From: an uncultured Bacteriovorax sp.
GTDB lineage: Bacteria > Bdellovibrionota > Bacteriovoracia > Bacteriovoracales > Bacteriovoracaceae
Reading direction: 5' to 3'
NCBI GenBank assembly: GCA_946480715.1
Contig: CAMLKK010000031.1
Span: 1 to 33,815 of the forward strand
DNA length: 33,815 bases
Shown: positions 1-7,517 of the stretch, piece by piece
Position numbering within the stretch: position 1 is the first letter of the stretch
Layout of the letters: each line of letters starts with the position of its first letter
The notes under the pieces: model-generated
Databases searched by the model: none
The model's input: only the letters and a program-made list of their open reading frames with translations
Told to the model about the DNA's origin: nothing
Translations under genes and position numbers: made by a program

Positions 1-590
1 AAGACATCACGATTGTTCGTGGTTACAAAAAAGAAGCTTTCAAATTTCCTAATGTTAAGTATGTGGATAACGACCAATATGAAACGACAAGTGAACTTTC
101 ATCGCTGATGCTTGCTAAAAAAGAAATCGTAGATAATACAATTATTTCTTACGGTGACATTCTTTATCGCAAGTACATACTTTCGCGTTTAATGGAAGAA
201 AAAGGCGATATCACGATTGTTGTTGATGCTTCTCTAAGCGAACGCACACCGGACTACAAAGGTGACTTCGTACTTTGTTCACGAAAGCACAGTACGAAAT
301 TCAACGAAGCATCAGCAGAACTTCGTGGAATTAAGTTTGCTCAGTATAACGAAAGCAAAGAAGCAGACGGTGAATGGATCGGTCTCGTAAAAACGAATAA
401 AGTGGGATCGGAAATTCTTGTGAAAACATTGGATGAATTAGCAACAACTCCAGAATTTAATAAACTTAAACTTCCAGACTTGATGAACAAGCTGCTTGAG
501 AAAAAAGTGAAAATCAATGTCATGTACATTGATGGACACTGGATGGATGTTGACAGCTACGCTGACGTCTCTAAAGGACAAAAATTCTAG
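1..590 (+). CDS. aepX: PEP mutase/nucleotidyltransferase bifunctional enzyme, C-terminal part (5' end outside window)
   Basis: The reading frame is open from the first bases of the window (codons in phase with base 3), so this is the 3' end of a longer gene; the GTG at 63 is internal. The visible residues form the second half of a sugar-nucleotidyltransferase-like fold: a VRGYKKEAF strand, then TTSELSSLMLAK, then ISYGDILYRKYIL and DITIVVDAS, ending in YIDGHWMDVDSYAD. This is the pattern of the NTP-transferase domain fused to the C-terminus of many phosphoenolpyruvate mutases. In the family, the mutase turns PEP into phosphonopyruvate and the second domain is thought to make a CMP-activated phosphonate. 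The mutase half is not visible, so the fusion is inferred from that pattern and from the decarboxylase and transaminase downstream. It overlaps the next gene by one base. A free-standing nucleotidyltransferase remains possible. Confidence 0.75.
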   Translation, partial: DITIVRGYKKEAFKFPNVKYVDNDQYETTSELSSLMLAKKEIVDNTIISYGDILYRKYILSRLMEEKGDITIVVDASLSERTPDYKGDFVLCSRKHSTKFNEASAELRGIKFAQYNESKEADGEWIGLVKTNKVGSEILVKTLDELATTPEFNKLKLPDLMNKLLEKKVKINVMYIDGHWMDVDSYADVSKGQKF

Positions 591-1111
591 TGACGTTAGT
601 ACTCAGAAAACTTTCACTACAAGACGAAGAGGCCTTTAAAGAAGGCCTCGAGTTGTTTTCTGATATGGAAAGTGATTGGTACAGTTTTGTCTGGCAAAAG
701 GGAATGAGTTGGGAAGAGCATTTAAAAATTCTCGATGACCGTTTTCATGGGGAAGGCTTAAGACCAGGACATGTTCCAGATTCAATGCTGTATGCTTTTG
801 TTGATGGTAAAATTGTTGGGCGTTCTAGTATTCGTCATGAATTAAATGAATTTCTCTCGCGCAAAGGCGGACATATTGGATTCGCAGTGGCCACTCCATT
901 TAGAAAGAAAGGTCTAGCTACAGAAATTTTAAAGCAGTCACTCATATACTGTCGTGATGTTTTAAAGCTTGATGCTGTTCTTATCACGTGTGATGATGAC
1001 AATTTGGCTTCTGCCCGCACTATTGAAAAAAATGGTGGTGTGCTTGAAAACAAAGTTGTTAACGAAAATGAAAAAATTGCGACTAGAAGATATTGGATAA
1101 CACTAAATTAA
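590..1111 (+). CDS. GNAT-family N-acetyltransferase (COG3981-like)
   Basis: The 173-residue protein starts with GTG, whose first base is the last base of the preceding stop codon; AAAGGA lies 11 bases upstream, so translation is probably coupled. The core GNAT signature is clear: a GRSSIRHELNEF strand, then GGHIGFAVATPFRKKGLATEIL (acetyl-CoA pyrophosphate loop, roughly residues 93-114) and NLASARTIEKNGG near the C-terminus. This arrangement resembles the COG3981 predicted acetyltransferases. The substrate cannot be read from sequence. Its place between PEP mutase and phosphonopyruvate decarboxylase suggests, as inference only, that it might acetylate an aminophosphonate or related intermediate, or act as a self-resistance enzyme; a passenger gene of unrelated role is equally possible. 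Confidence 0.85.
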   Translation: MTLVLRKLSLQDEEAFKEGLELFSDMESDWYSFVWQKGMSWEEHLKILDDRFHGEGLRPGHVPDSMLYAFVDGKIVGRSSIRHELNEFLSRKGGHIGFAVATPFRKKGLATEILKQSLIYCRDVLKLDAVLITCDDDNLASARTIEKNGGVLENKVVNENEKIATRRYWITLN

Positions 1112-1124
1112 AGGATGAATGTAT

Positions 1125-2282
1125 ATGATCACAGCAGATAAATTTTTAACTCCAGCTCGTGAATTAGGTTTTAATTTTTTTACAGGGACTCCTTGTTCAT
1201 ATTTAAAACCGTTCATCAATTATGTTATCGATACTGATGGTTTCGATTTCATCGATAGTGTAAACGAAGGCGACGCTGTGGCCATCGCTGCAGGAGCGAC
1301 AGTTGCTGGTAAAAGAGCTGTTGTTATGTTTCAGAACTCTGGATTAGGAAACGCCGTTAATCCTCTGACGTCATTAACGTATACTTTTAATATTCCCATC
1401 ATGGTCATCACAACGTTGAGAGGCGAAGTGGGAGGAGCTCCCGATGAACCTCAACATGAATTGATGGGGCAGATTACACTTTCAATGCTTGAAACAATGA
1501 AAATGAAATGGGCCTTCTTTCCACAAACAGATGAAGAAGTTATGCCGGCCTTAAAAGCAGCTGACGAATACATGAAACAAACAAATCAACCGTTCGTTTT
1601 CGTCATGAGAAAAGATGATGTTGCTGATTGGAAATTACAAAAGAAAGCTGCTCCTTCGAAAAAAGAGATTGCCATCCATCACGAAGATAAATTTGAACTT
1701 GATTACAATGACCGTATTCAAAGAACTCCACTTTTAGAAGCTGTTCAAGAATGTTTAGGTGATGATGTTGCGGTTATTGCGACCACTGGGAAAACTGGTC
1801 GTGAACTCTATGAAGTAGGTGATCGTGAAAACCAATTCTACATGGTTGGTTCAATGGGGTGTGCACTTGCCTTCGGTTTAGGGATCGCTCTTTCAAAACC
1901 AAAAAAGAAAGTTGTTGTTCTTGATGGTGACGGTGCTCTTCTTATGAGAACTGGGTCAATGGCGACAGTAGGCGCATATAAACCAAAAAATCTTATCCAT
2001 ATTCTTATCGACAATGAAGTTCATGATTCAACTGGTGGTCAAGGAACAGTAACTGGCGGAGTTTCTTTCGGCGCAATCGCGAAAGGATTCGGTTACACTA
2101 ATGTTCTAGGGACTGATAAATTAGAGGTGATGAAAGAGCAGTTGAAGAATTTAAAGAATGCAGAAGCTGGACCGGTTTTCTTTCACGCAAAAACGAAGAA
2201 AGGATCACCTGAAAAGTTGGGGAGACCTAAAGTTACTCCAGCTGAAGTAAGTGTTAGGTTCTCCCGCTTTATTCAAAAATAA
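1125..2282 (+). CDS. aepY: Phosphonopyruvate decarboxylase
   Basis: This is a thiamine-diphosphate enzyme that decarboxylates phosphonopyruvate to phosphonoacetaldehyde, the irreversible step that pulls the unfavourable PEP mutase reaction forward. The protein of about 385 residues shows FFTGTPCSYLKPFIN at the N-terminus, NEGDAVAIAAG (catalytic Glu 48), a QNSGLGNAVNP stretch, and the TPP/Mg motif DGDG (267-270) followed by Asn 297 in LIDNEVHDSTGG. All are typical of Ppd rather than of acetolactate synthase. An ATG at 1119 is also in frame, but AAGGA (1111-1115) is 3 bases from it and 9 bases from 1125, and family members usually begin with M-I. The gene lies 13 bases after the GNAT stop, so one operon is likely. 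Its stop abuts the stop of the opposing gene with no base between. Confidence 0.92.
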   Translation: MITADKFLTPARELGFNFFTGTPCSYLKPFINYVIDTDGFDFIDSVNEGDAVAIAAGATVAGKRAVVMFQNSGLGNAVNPLTSLTYTFNIPIMVITTLRGEVGGAPDEPQHELMGQITLSMLETMKMKWAFFPQTDEEVMPALKAADEYMKQTNQPFVFVMRKDDVADWKLQKKAAPSKKEIAIHHEDKFELDYNDRIQRTPLLEAVQECLGDDVAVIATTGKTGRELYEVGDRENQFYMVGSMGCALAFGLGIALSKPKKKVVVLDGDGALLMRTGSMATVGAYKPKNLIHILIDNEVHDSTGGQGTVTGGVSFGAIAKGFGYTNVLGTDKLEVMKEQLKNLKNAEAGPVFFHAKTKKGSPEKLGRPKVTPAEVSVRFSRFIQK

Positions 2283-2627
2283 TTATTCAGCTTTGTTGCA
2301 ACAGCCGTAAACAACTCTTCCACCAACGTTATCGATCATAATGTGGTGAGAGTAAATGTTATCGCTCATTCCATCGTTACATTCACCAGCGATAACTGAA
2401 GCTGTTTGGTCTTTTGTTCTTACGATGAAAGCGTAGTCTTCACCTACACCTGCAGCCGTTTCTCTAGACATGATCTTCGATGTTGATTGAGTTTCGAAAT
2501 CATCAATAGAAAGTTCTGTTTTTGTGATTTTAGCACCCCAAAAAGGCTCAGTACCAAAACACTCATATTCAGAAGCAAAAGAAGAAGCAGATAAAGTTAA
2601 AAGAATTAAAGCAATTGTTGTTTTCAT
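2283..2627 (-). CDS. Small secreted protein, COG3650-like
   Basis: The 114-residue protein has a signal peptide (MKTTIALILLTLSASSFA, then SEYECFG). The start at 2627 is chosen because GGAGG lies 9 bases upstream; an in-frame ATG at 2651 would leave that ribosome site inside the gene. The mature N-terminus reads CFGTEPFWGAKI, matching the C-x-G-x-EPFW motif of COG3650-type predicted envelope proteins. Four cysteines (ECFG, GECND and the pair in VVYGCCNK) suggest disulphides in the periplasm. No function is established for this family. It sits on the opposite strand between two phosphonate genes that are usually adjacent, so it is probably an insertion into the cluster rather than part of the pathway. 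Confidence 0.8.
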   Translation of the reverse strand: MKTTIALILLTLSASSFASEYECFGTEPFWGAKITKTELSIDDFETQSTSKIMSRETAAGVGEDYAFIVRTKDQTASVIAGECNDGMSDNIYSHHIMIDNVGGRVVYGCCNKAE

Positions 2628-2743
2628 GTGTGTATTCCTCCAAAGAATCAAAGTAAGGACTTTCTACCAAGAATCCAGATGACATGCTAGACACCGTGAA
2701 AAAAGGTAGATAGTTTTAAGATCATTACCAATGGGAGATGTTT

Positions 2744-3853
2744 ATGATTCAGCCAAAACGCAATATTTTACTTAATCCAGGGCCTGCAACGACTACGGAC
2801 TCTGTAAAAAATGCCATGGTTGTGCCAGATATTTGCCCTCGCGAGCTGGAGTTCGGGGAGCTTACGCTTTCAGTGCGAGATGACCTTATTAAGATCGCAC
2901 ATGGTGAAAAAAACCACACTTGTATCATGCTCACATCTTCAGGAACTGGGGGCGTTGAGGCCTGTTTAACCTCAGTTGTTCCTCAGGATAAAAAAGTCCT
3001 TATTATCAATAACGGGGCTTATGGCGAGCGTATGCAGGCGATCTGTGATGCATACGGGATCAATCATATCGATTTAAAAATCGAATGGGGAAAACCAGTA
3101 GAAATATCTGCAGTCGAAGAAATGATCAAAAAACATCAATCAGAACTTTCACATGTGGCCTTCATTCATCATGAAACAACAGTCGGGATTTTGAATCCTC
3201 TTAAAGAAATTTGTACGCTTGCACATAAATATAATCTTGAAAATATCGTCGATGCGATGAGCTCATTTGCGGGAATCGATATTGATGTTGAAAGAGATAA
3301 TGTTGATTACCTCGTTTCTTCTTCAAATAAATGCATTCAAGGTATGGCAGGAATTAGTTTTGTCATTGCAAGATTAGATTCACTTAAAAAAACGGCCGGC
3401 ATTAAACGCAATTTCTATTTCAACTTACTTGCTAATCACGAATACCTTAACAAAAATAAGCAATTTCTTTTCACACCTCCAGTGCAAACACTCTATGCTC
3501 TAAGACAAGCAGTGACTGAATATCTAAAAGAAGGTGAACATAATCGCATTCGTCGTTATGCTTCGATGTATGATGTTATGAAAAAGAAAGTGAAAGAACT
3601 TGGATTTAAATTTTTAGTTGAAGAACAACATCATTCAAAACTTCTCACAGCGATTCACGATCCAGCGAGTGCGAATTATTCATTCAATGAAATGCATGAT
3701 TATCTTTATGAAAGAGGATTTACAATTTACCCAGGAAAAGTGGGTAACATTAATACATTCAGACTTTCCAACATCGGCGAGATTTACCCCGCCGACATTG
3801 AAGATTTTCTTAAAGTCTTTGAAGAGTATCTAAGACTCAAAAAAATCATCTAA
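2744..3853 (+). CDS. phnW: 2-aminoethylphosphonate--pyruvate transaminase
   Basis: This class V PLP-dependent aminotransferase of about 369 residues interconverts phosphonoacetaldehyde plus alanine with 2-aminoethylphosphonate plus pyruvate. The N-terminus RNILLNPGPATTTDSVK and the substrate region DICPRELEFGEL are characteristic of PhnW. SSGTGGVEA forms the cofactor phosphate loop, VDAMSSFAG carries the PLP-stacking Asp, and SSSNKCIQG contains the Schiff-base Lys (about 196). With PEP mutase and Ppd upstream it should run in the biosynthetic direction (AepZ role). No phosphonatase (phnX) lies nearby, which argues against a catabolic role. GGGAG (2733-2737) is 6 bases before the ATG at 2744 and overlaps nothing, so that start is preferred over the ATG at 2738. 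The gene is separated from the rest of the cluster by an opposing gene and needs its own promoter. Confidence 0.93.
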   Translation: MIQPKRNILLNPGPATTTDSVKNAMVVPDICPRELEFGELTLSVRDDLIKIAHGEKNHTCIMLTSSGTGGVEACLTSVVPQDKKVLIINNGAYGERMQAICDAYGINHIDLKIEWGKPVEISAVEEMIKKHQSELSHVAFIHHETTVGILNPLKEICTLAHKYNLENIVDAMSSFAGIDIDVERDNVDYLVSSSNKCIQGMAGISFVIARLDSLKKTAGIKRNFYFNLLANHEYLNKNKQFLFTPPVQTLYALRQAVTEYLKEGEHNRIRRYASMYDVMKKKVKELGFKFLVEEQHHSKLLTAIHDPASANYSFNEMHDYLYERGFTIYPGKVGNINTFRLSNIGEIYPADIEDFLKVFEEYLRLKKII

Positions 3854-3854
3854 C

Positions 3855-3944
3855 TTAAAGTTGTGGGCTTACTCCAACGGCGATAACTCCAACAATAAGA
3901 CATAAAATAATAATGTCGATTTTTGTGATTTTAGTCCATAGCAT
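3855..3944 (-). CDS. 29-residue single-pass membrane peptide
   Basis: On the minus strand an AAGGGG site is followed, six bases later, by an ATG at 3944 that opens a 29-codon frame closed by TAA at 3857-3855. The product begins MLWTKITKID and then has one hydrophobic segment (IIILCLIVGVIAVGV), ending SPQL: a short charged cytoplasmic tail and one membrane span. The start lies inside the last codons of the O-antigen ligase gene (14-base overlap, other frame), so the two would be translationally coupled and this is the last gene of that operon. The ribosome site and composition support a real gene; nothing in the sequence reveals its role. Small membrane peptides often stabilise or regulate a larger membrane partner, here plausibly the polymerase/ligase. 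Confidence 0.6.
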   Translation of the reverse strand: MLWTKITKIDIIILCLIVGVIAVGVSPQL

Positions 3945-5283
3945 AATATTCCCCTTGGTAAAGATCATCCTTCTCAGTTGATTCTAACTTCTGTGGGATC
4001 CGTGCCCAATCTTGTCCAAGGTATCCAAACACCAACCAGTAAATCCTGTCTCCCATGCCGCCCAATGAAAAATGGGCGTGATAGATGACGAAAACTGGCA
4101 AATGCGAGAGGAGAAATAAACCGATTATTTGTCGTTGCGGTTTATTTTCACTCAATCCTTTTATGGAGGCGATAATCATCATGAGGTATGCAATGAACGA
4201 CATGATGAATAACGGATACCCTCCAATAACCCCTGAAGACACAAACAAATTGTGGGGGTCCTTGAACGAATTGTAGCCTTCAACTTCTATGCCATTTTCT
4301 GAACCGTCTAAATACTTATAAAGCAGTCCCAAACCGAAATAGGGACTCTTCTCAAACATATTTATGCCCCGAGTGACCTCTTCCATACGGGTCTGAATTC
4401 CATCTTGGGCCGGACGCATTCCAAAGCTCGCTTTTCCCGTTGTGATTTCATACATAAATTGCGAAACGGGAGCGCCCACTAAAAGAACTGAAATCAAAAA
4501 ACATGAAAGAAACGTAAATTTAAAAAGACGAACTGATCTTTTCTTCGAACCAAAAATAAGAATGGCCACAAACGCCGTTATAGCGATTGTTACGAAGGCC
4601 GCTTTGGTTGATGTCAGGAGGACGACAACTCCCAAAATAAGCAACGTGAGCAGCTTTAAAAGAGTGTTATCTTTGATAGTCCAGGGTCTGTCTTCGAAGA
4701 CTCGTGGAATATAAAAAATGAAAGCTGTCGTACTAGCTGTTACCATGTGCGGAATGTGTTTAAAAAAGCCTACAAATCGTCCACCGCGAAACATAAAAGG
4801 ATAAAAGAAAGGCAGACATAAGAAGCTTGTAACAACTAAATAAGTACTGATCGTTCGCACCCAATAAATAAGTTTTTCTAAAGGAAATACGGCAGGAAGA
4901 ATAAGACCGTAAACGAAGATGAGCATGATCGCCATTCCCAATCCACCAATTTGCACCAAAGGTGAATAGGTCACATTGATTAACGTGATTTGAAAAAGTG
5001 TTTGAATGGTTAGAACGGCCATAAGAGTAAAGATAAAAATTTTGTAATAGTAATTCATCGCGATGTTTTTTCTATTTTTCACCCAATAGGCAAAAAGAAT
5101 CAAAGCGATGATGGCCTGCAATCCAAAATTAATAAAAGGATGCAGACCATATTGAAAAATAAATGGCGGAATTGAATAGGGAATGATTTGCGCCCATTTT
5201 AAAGAAACTTTTGACGCAAAAATGAGCACAATAAGAGTTACGCAGCAAACTTCAATCAGTTTGCTGACGGAAATTTTTTTCAT
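3931..5283 (-). CDS. O-antigen ligase/polymerase-like membrane protein (Wzy/WaaL family)
   Basis: The 450-residue polytopic protein has about 10-12 hydrophobic segments across residues 8-430 and a charged C-terminal tail. The diagnostic region is in the second half: RMEEVTRGINMFEKSPYFGLG, then a variable loop, then DPHNLFVSSGVIGGYPLF. The R-x(n)-SPxFGxG...HN motif is characteristic of the O-antigen ligase/Wzy superfamily, where the large periplasmic loop binds polyprenyl-linked glycan. Members either polymerise repeat units or ligate glycan to lipid A, and sequence alone does not separate these. It lies 2 bases downstream of the SLBB gene in the same direction and opposite a divergent Wzz-type gene, which favours a Wzy-dependent exopolysaccharide pathway. 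The glycosyltransferases and flippase of such a pathway are not in the window. Confidence 0.85.
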   Translation of the reverse strand: MKKISVSKLIEVCCVTLIVLIFASKVSLKWAQIIPYSIPPFIFQYGLHPFINFGLQAIIALILFAYWVKNRKNIAMNYYYKIFIFTLMAVLTIQTLFQITLINVTYSPLVQIGGLGMAIMLIFVYGLILPAVFPLEKLIYWVRTISTYLVVTSFLCLPFFYPFMFRGGRFVGFFKHIPHMVTASTTAFIFYIPRVFEDRPWTIKDNTLLKLLTLLILGVVVLLTSTKAAFVTIAITAFVAILIFGSKKRSVRLFKFTFLSCFLISVLLVGAPVSQFMYEITTGKASFGMRPAQDGIQTRMEEVTRGINMFEKSPYFGLGLLYKYLDGSENGIEVEGYNSFKDPHNLFVSSGVIGGYPLFIMSFIAYLMMIIASIKGLSENKPQRQIIGLFLLSHLPVFVIYHAHFSLGGMGDRIYWLVFGYLGQDWARIPQKLESTEKDDLYQGEYYAMD

Positions 5284-5285
5284 GC

Positions 5286-5807
5286 TTAATCCACTTTATC
5301 ATGTATAAGAACTGCGGTAAGTACGGCAGTAAGAATGACTGAGACAATAGAGATCATTCTGAAAGAGTCGTTACTCACAAGTGGCTCTTTGTTCTTAATC
5401 AAAACGATATCATTAGACATTAACGTGTAATCATCTTTTGCACCATTTTGAAGAACTTCTTCGAGATTGAGATTTAAACTTTTAACACTTTCACCATTAG
5501 GAGTTTTTAAATCTCTACTGTCATTGCCAATGACGATGTTTTCCAAGTCAGCTTCATTAGTAGTTCCGCCGGCGAGTGAAAGAAGTGTTGTAAGTTTCAT
5601 TGTTGCAGGCACGTGATAGAGACCCGCATTTTTAACAGCACCAAGAAGACGTATGGGAATGAGTTGTTGATTGGGATATGACTCAAAAATAAATTCTGAA
5701 GGAGAGCTTAAATTGTACTTAGAATTTTTATTCGTTTCGGCTTGAACAGCAAACGTTGTGTTGGTAAGTAAAGTGAAGGCGATGAGGCTGATAAGGATCG
5801 AACGCAT
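5286..5807 (-). CDS. Minimal SLBB-domain polysaccharide-export protein
   Basis: The 173-residue protein has a signal peptide (MRSILISLIAFTLLTNTTFA). One SLBB domain follows at about residues 50-135: IRLLGAVKNAGLYHVPA, then LLSLAGGTTNEADLENIVIG, then NDIVLIKNKEP. A C-terminal hydrophobic helix (MISIVSVILTAVLTAVLI) closes the protein. SLBB domains normally occur in Wza-type exporters after a Poly_export domain; that N-terminal domain is absent here. The terminal helix could be the outer-membrane helix used by Wza to cross the membrane, or an inner-membrane anchor. AAGGAG lies 6-9 bases before the ATG. It is the first gene of the minus-strand operon, with the promoter in the 87-base gap shared with the divergent Wzz-like gene. 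Confidence 0.85.
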   Translation of the reverse strand: MRSILISLIAFTLLTNTTFAVQAETNKNSKYNLSSPSEFIFESYPNQQLIPIRLLGAVKNAGLYHVPATMKLTTLLSLAGGTTNEADLENIVIGNDSRDLKTPNGESVKSLNLNLEEVLQNGAKDDYTLMSNDIVLIKNKEPLVSNDSFRMISIVSVILTAVLTAVLIHDKVD

Positions 5808-5894
5808 TTTTTGGTCTCCTTTTTAGTCACGACGACTGGGCACGAATTGATAGCAAGAATGTGATCGGAAATAAACAGTAAAAGAGAGAAAAAA

Positions 5895-7118
5895 ATGAAT
5901 CACGCAGAAGAGATCAGTCTTAACCAAGTTCTTCAAATTTTCACTCGCCGCTGGAAGTATCTACTTCTTTTGGCCTTAGTATTTTCATTAGGAGCATTGG
6001 TAAAGCATAAGTACTTTCCGATGTATCCAGGAACAGGCAAGTTGATTATAAAAGACCAAAGAAATAGTCAACTGCAACTATTGCTGAGCACAGTCGGAGC
6101 AGCTGCGGATGTCACTGGAATTGATACAAAAGGTGATGATCTTGTAGCGCGTGCAGAAATTGTTTTAGATACACATGAGTTCTATGTTGCTCTTGCAGAG
6201 AGACTTCTTAAAAATCAGCAACGAAGCATAGCAGTCGAGCAATATCTCAGTCGCTTCAAGAGATCGATGGCGAATCCTGAATATATTCACGAAGTGGCCA
6301 CTCATCTTTCTGGTCTTATTACCTTTAGTGCAAGTAAAGGAGGAATTCTCACAATCAATGCTAAAACTAGCAACCGTGAATTCTCAACTGTTCTTGTAAA
6401 TGAAACATTAGAAGAAGCGAAAAAAAATATTGTTGATCGCGAATTAAAAGATCTTAATCAAGCGGAAATTTATTTCATGTCTGAGATTGCCAATGCTCGA
6501 TCGCGTTTGGATATGATTGAAAATTCCACAGTTAAAAAACTTCAGAAGAATCAGATTCTCTCTGTCGATGTTGAAAAGGGTGATAGCTCAAAATACATCA
6601 GCGAATTAAAAAAGAGCATCAACGACATTCGCATACAAATCGCTAATAACGATAGTCGAATTAAAGCACTCAATAGCAGAATCAATGCTGGCATGGCCGG
6701 TGAAGTAGGTGTGATTAGTAAATTCAATGAAGCTTCTCAAATTAAAATGCTGGAAGATGAAAGCCGCGAATTAGGAATCGAATTAAAAACGTATCAGAAC
6801 TATCTTAGAAATTTTGAAATTCAAAAAACTGGTCTTGTTCCGTTTCAATACGAAATTCAGAAAATGAACGCTAATCATGATTTCGAATATAAAGTCTACG
6901 CTAACTTAAACGAAAGTTTAGCTCGCGTAGGTCTTCAGAAAACTTATGTAAAAAATAAAGTGGATATTCTTGAGAAAGAAAGATTATCTAAAGTGCGTTC
7001 ATCACCATCTATCATCATAATGATGTTGATTGCTCTGTTGATATCTCAAGTGATCGGAATGTTCAGCATCTATATTTATGAATTGTTTAAACCATCTGAA
7101 GTGGGCGTGGTGATCTAA
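5895..7118 (+). CDS. Wzz/GNVR-type chain-length determinant protein
   Basis: The 407-residue protein has the classic polysaccharide co-polymerase plan. A short cytoplasmic N-terminus (ISLNQVLQIFTRRWKYL) leads into a first membrane helix at about residues 21-38. A long periplasmic region follows, rich in coiled-coil character (about 180-340, many K/E/N/Q heptads). The second membrane helix is near the C-terminus (SIIIMMLIALLISQVIGMF). The C-terminus stops soon after that helix, so there is no fused tyrosine autokinase domain. Such proteins set chain length with a Wzy polymerase and couple to a Wza-type exporter. The divergent ligase/polymerase and SLBB genes supply matching partners. The 3' end overlaps the opposing MaoC gene by 32 bases. 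Confidence 0.88.
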   Translation: MNHAEEISLNQVLQIFTRRWKYLLLLALVFSLGALVKHKYFPMYPGTGKLIIKDQRNSQLQLLLSTVGAAADVTGIDTKGDDLVARAEIVLDTHEFYVALAERLLKNQQRSIAVEQYLSRFKRSMANPEYIHEVATHLSGLITFSASKGGILTINAKTSNREFSTVLVNETLEEAKKNIVDRELKDLNQAEIYFMSEIANARSRLDMIENSTVKKLQKNQILSVDVEKGDSSKYISELKKSINDIRIQIANNDSRIKALNSRINAGMAGEVGVISKFNEASQIKMLEDESRELGIELKTYQNYLRNFEIQKTGLVPFQYEIQKMNANHDFEYKVYANLNESLARVGLQKTYVKNKVDILEKERLSKVRSSPSIIIMMLIALLISQVIGMFSIYIYELFKPSEVGVVI

Positions 7119-7494
7119 CCACGGCTTCTCCTGAAATTTTTATCTGCCCATCTTCACCGCGCGCTTCAGTGATGAAGGTGCCGATGGGTTTTCCTTCTTT
7201 AACCGCGATAAGCTCTAATTTAAGAATAATAGTTTCACCTAAATAAATGGGTGCGTGAAATTTAAAAGTCTGATTGAGATAAATAGAACCCGGTCCTGGA
7301 AATTTATTAGCAAAAAGACTAGAGAAAAGTGAAGCTGTTAACATTCCGTGAGCGATTCGACCTTTAAAGCCTTGTGCTTTAGCCGCTTCATCGTCAAAGT
7401 GAACGGGATTAAAATCACCTGAAAATGTAGCGAAATTTTGAATATGTTCTGCCGTTATGGTAACTTTCTCTTCATAAATATTTTGTGTGTTCAT
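7087..7494 (-). CDS. MaoC-like (R)-specific enoyl-CoA hydratase
   Basis: The 135-residue protein has a single hot-dog fold. The hydratase signature FSGDFNPVHFDDEAA (about residues 24-38) carries the catalytic Asp and His, followed by RIAHGMLTASLFSSLF, which forms the central hot-dog helix, and IYLNQTFKFHAPIYLGE. These match PhaJ-type (R)-hydratases, which hydrate trans-2-enoyl-CoA to (R)-3-hydroxyacyl-CoA, linking beta-oxidation to hydroxyacid synthesis or lipid metabolism. Length is normal for single-domain members. It does not belong in an obvious pathway with its neighbours: its 3' end overlaps the Wzz-like gene and its 5' end lies only 23 bases from the divergent outer-membrane-protein gene. 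Confidence 0.9.
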   Translation of the reverse strand: MNTQNIYEEKVTITAEHIQNFATFSGDFNPVHFDDEAAKAQGFKGRIAHGMLTASLFSSLFANKFPGPGSIYLNQTFKFHAPIYLGETIILKLELIAVKEGKPIGTFITEARGEDGQIKISGEAVVRSPRPLQMV

Positions 7495-7517
7495 TTTTTC
7501 TTCCGGTAGTTCCAGCT

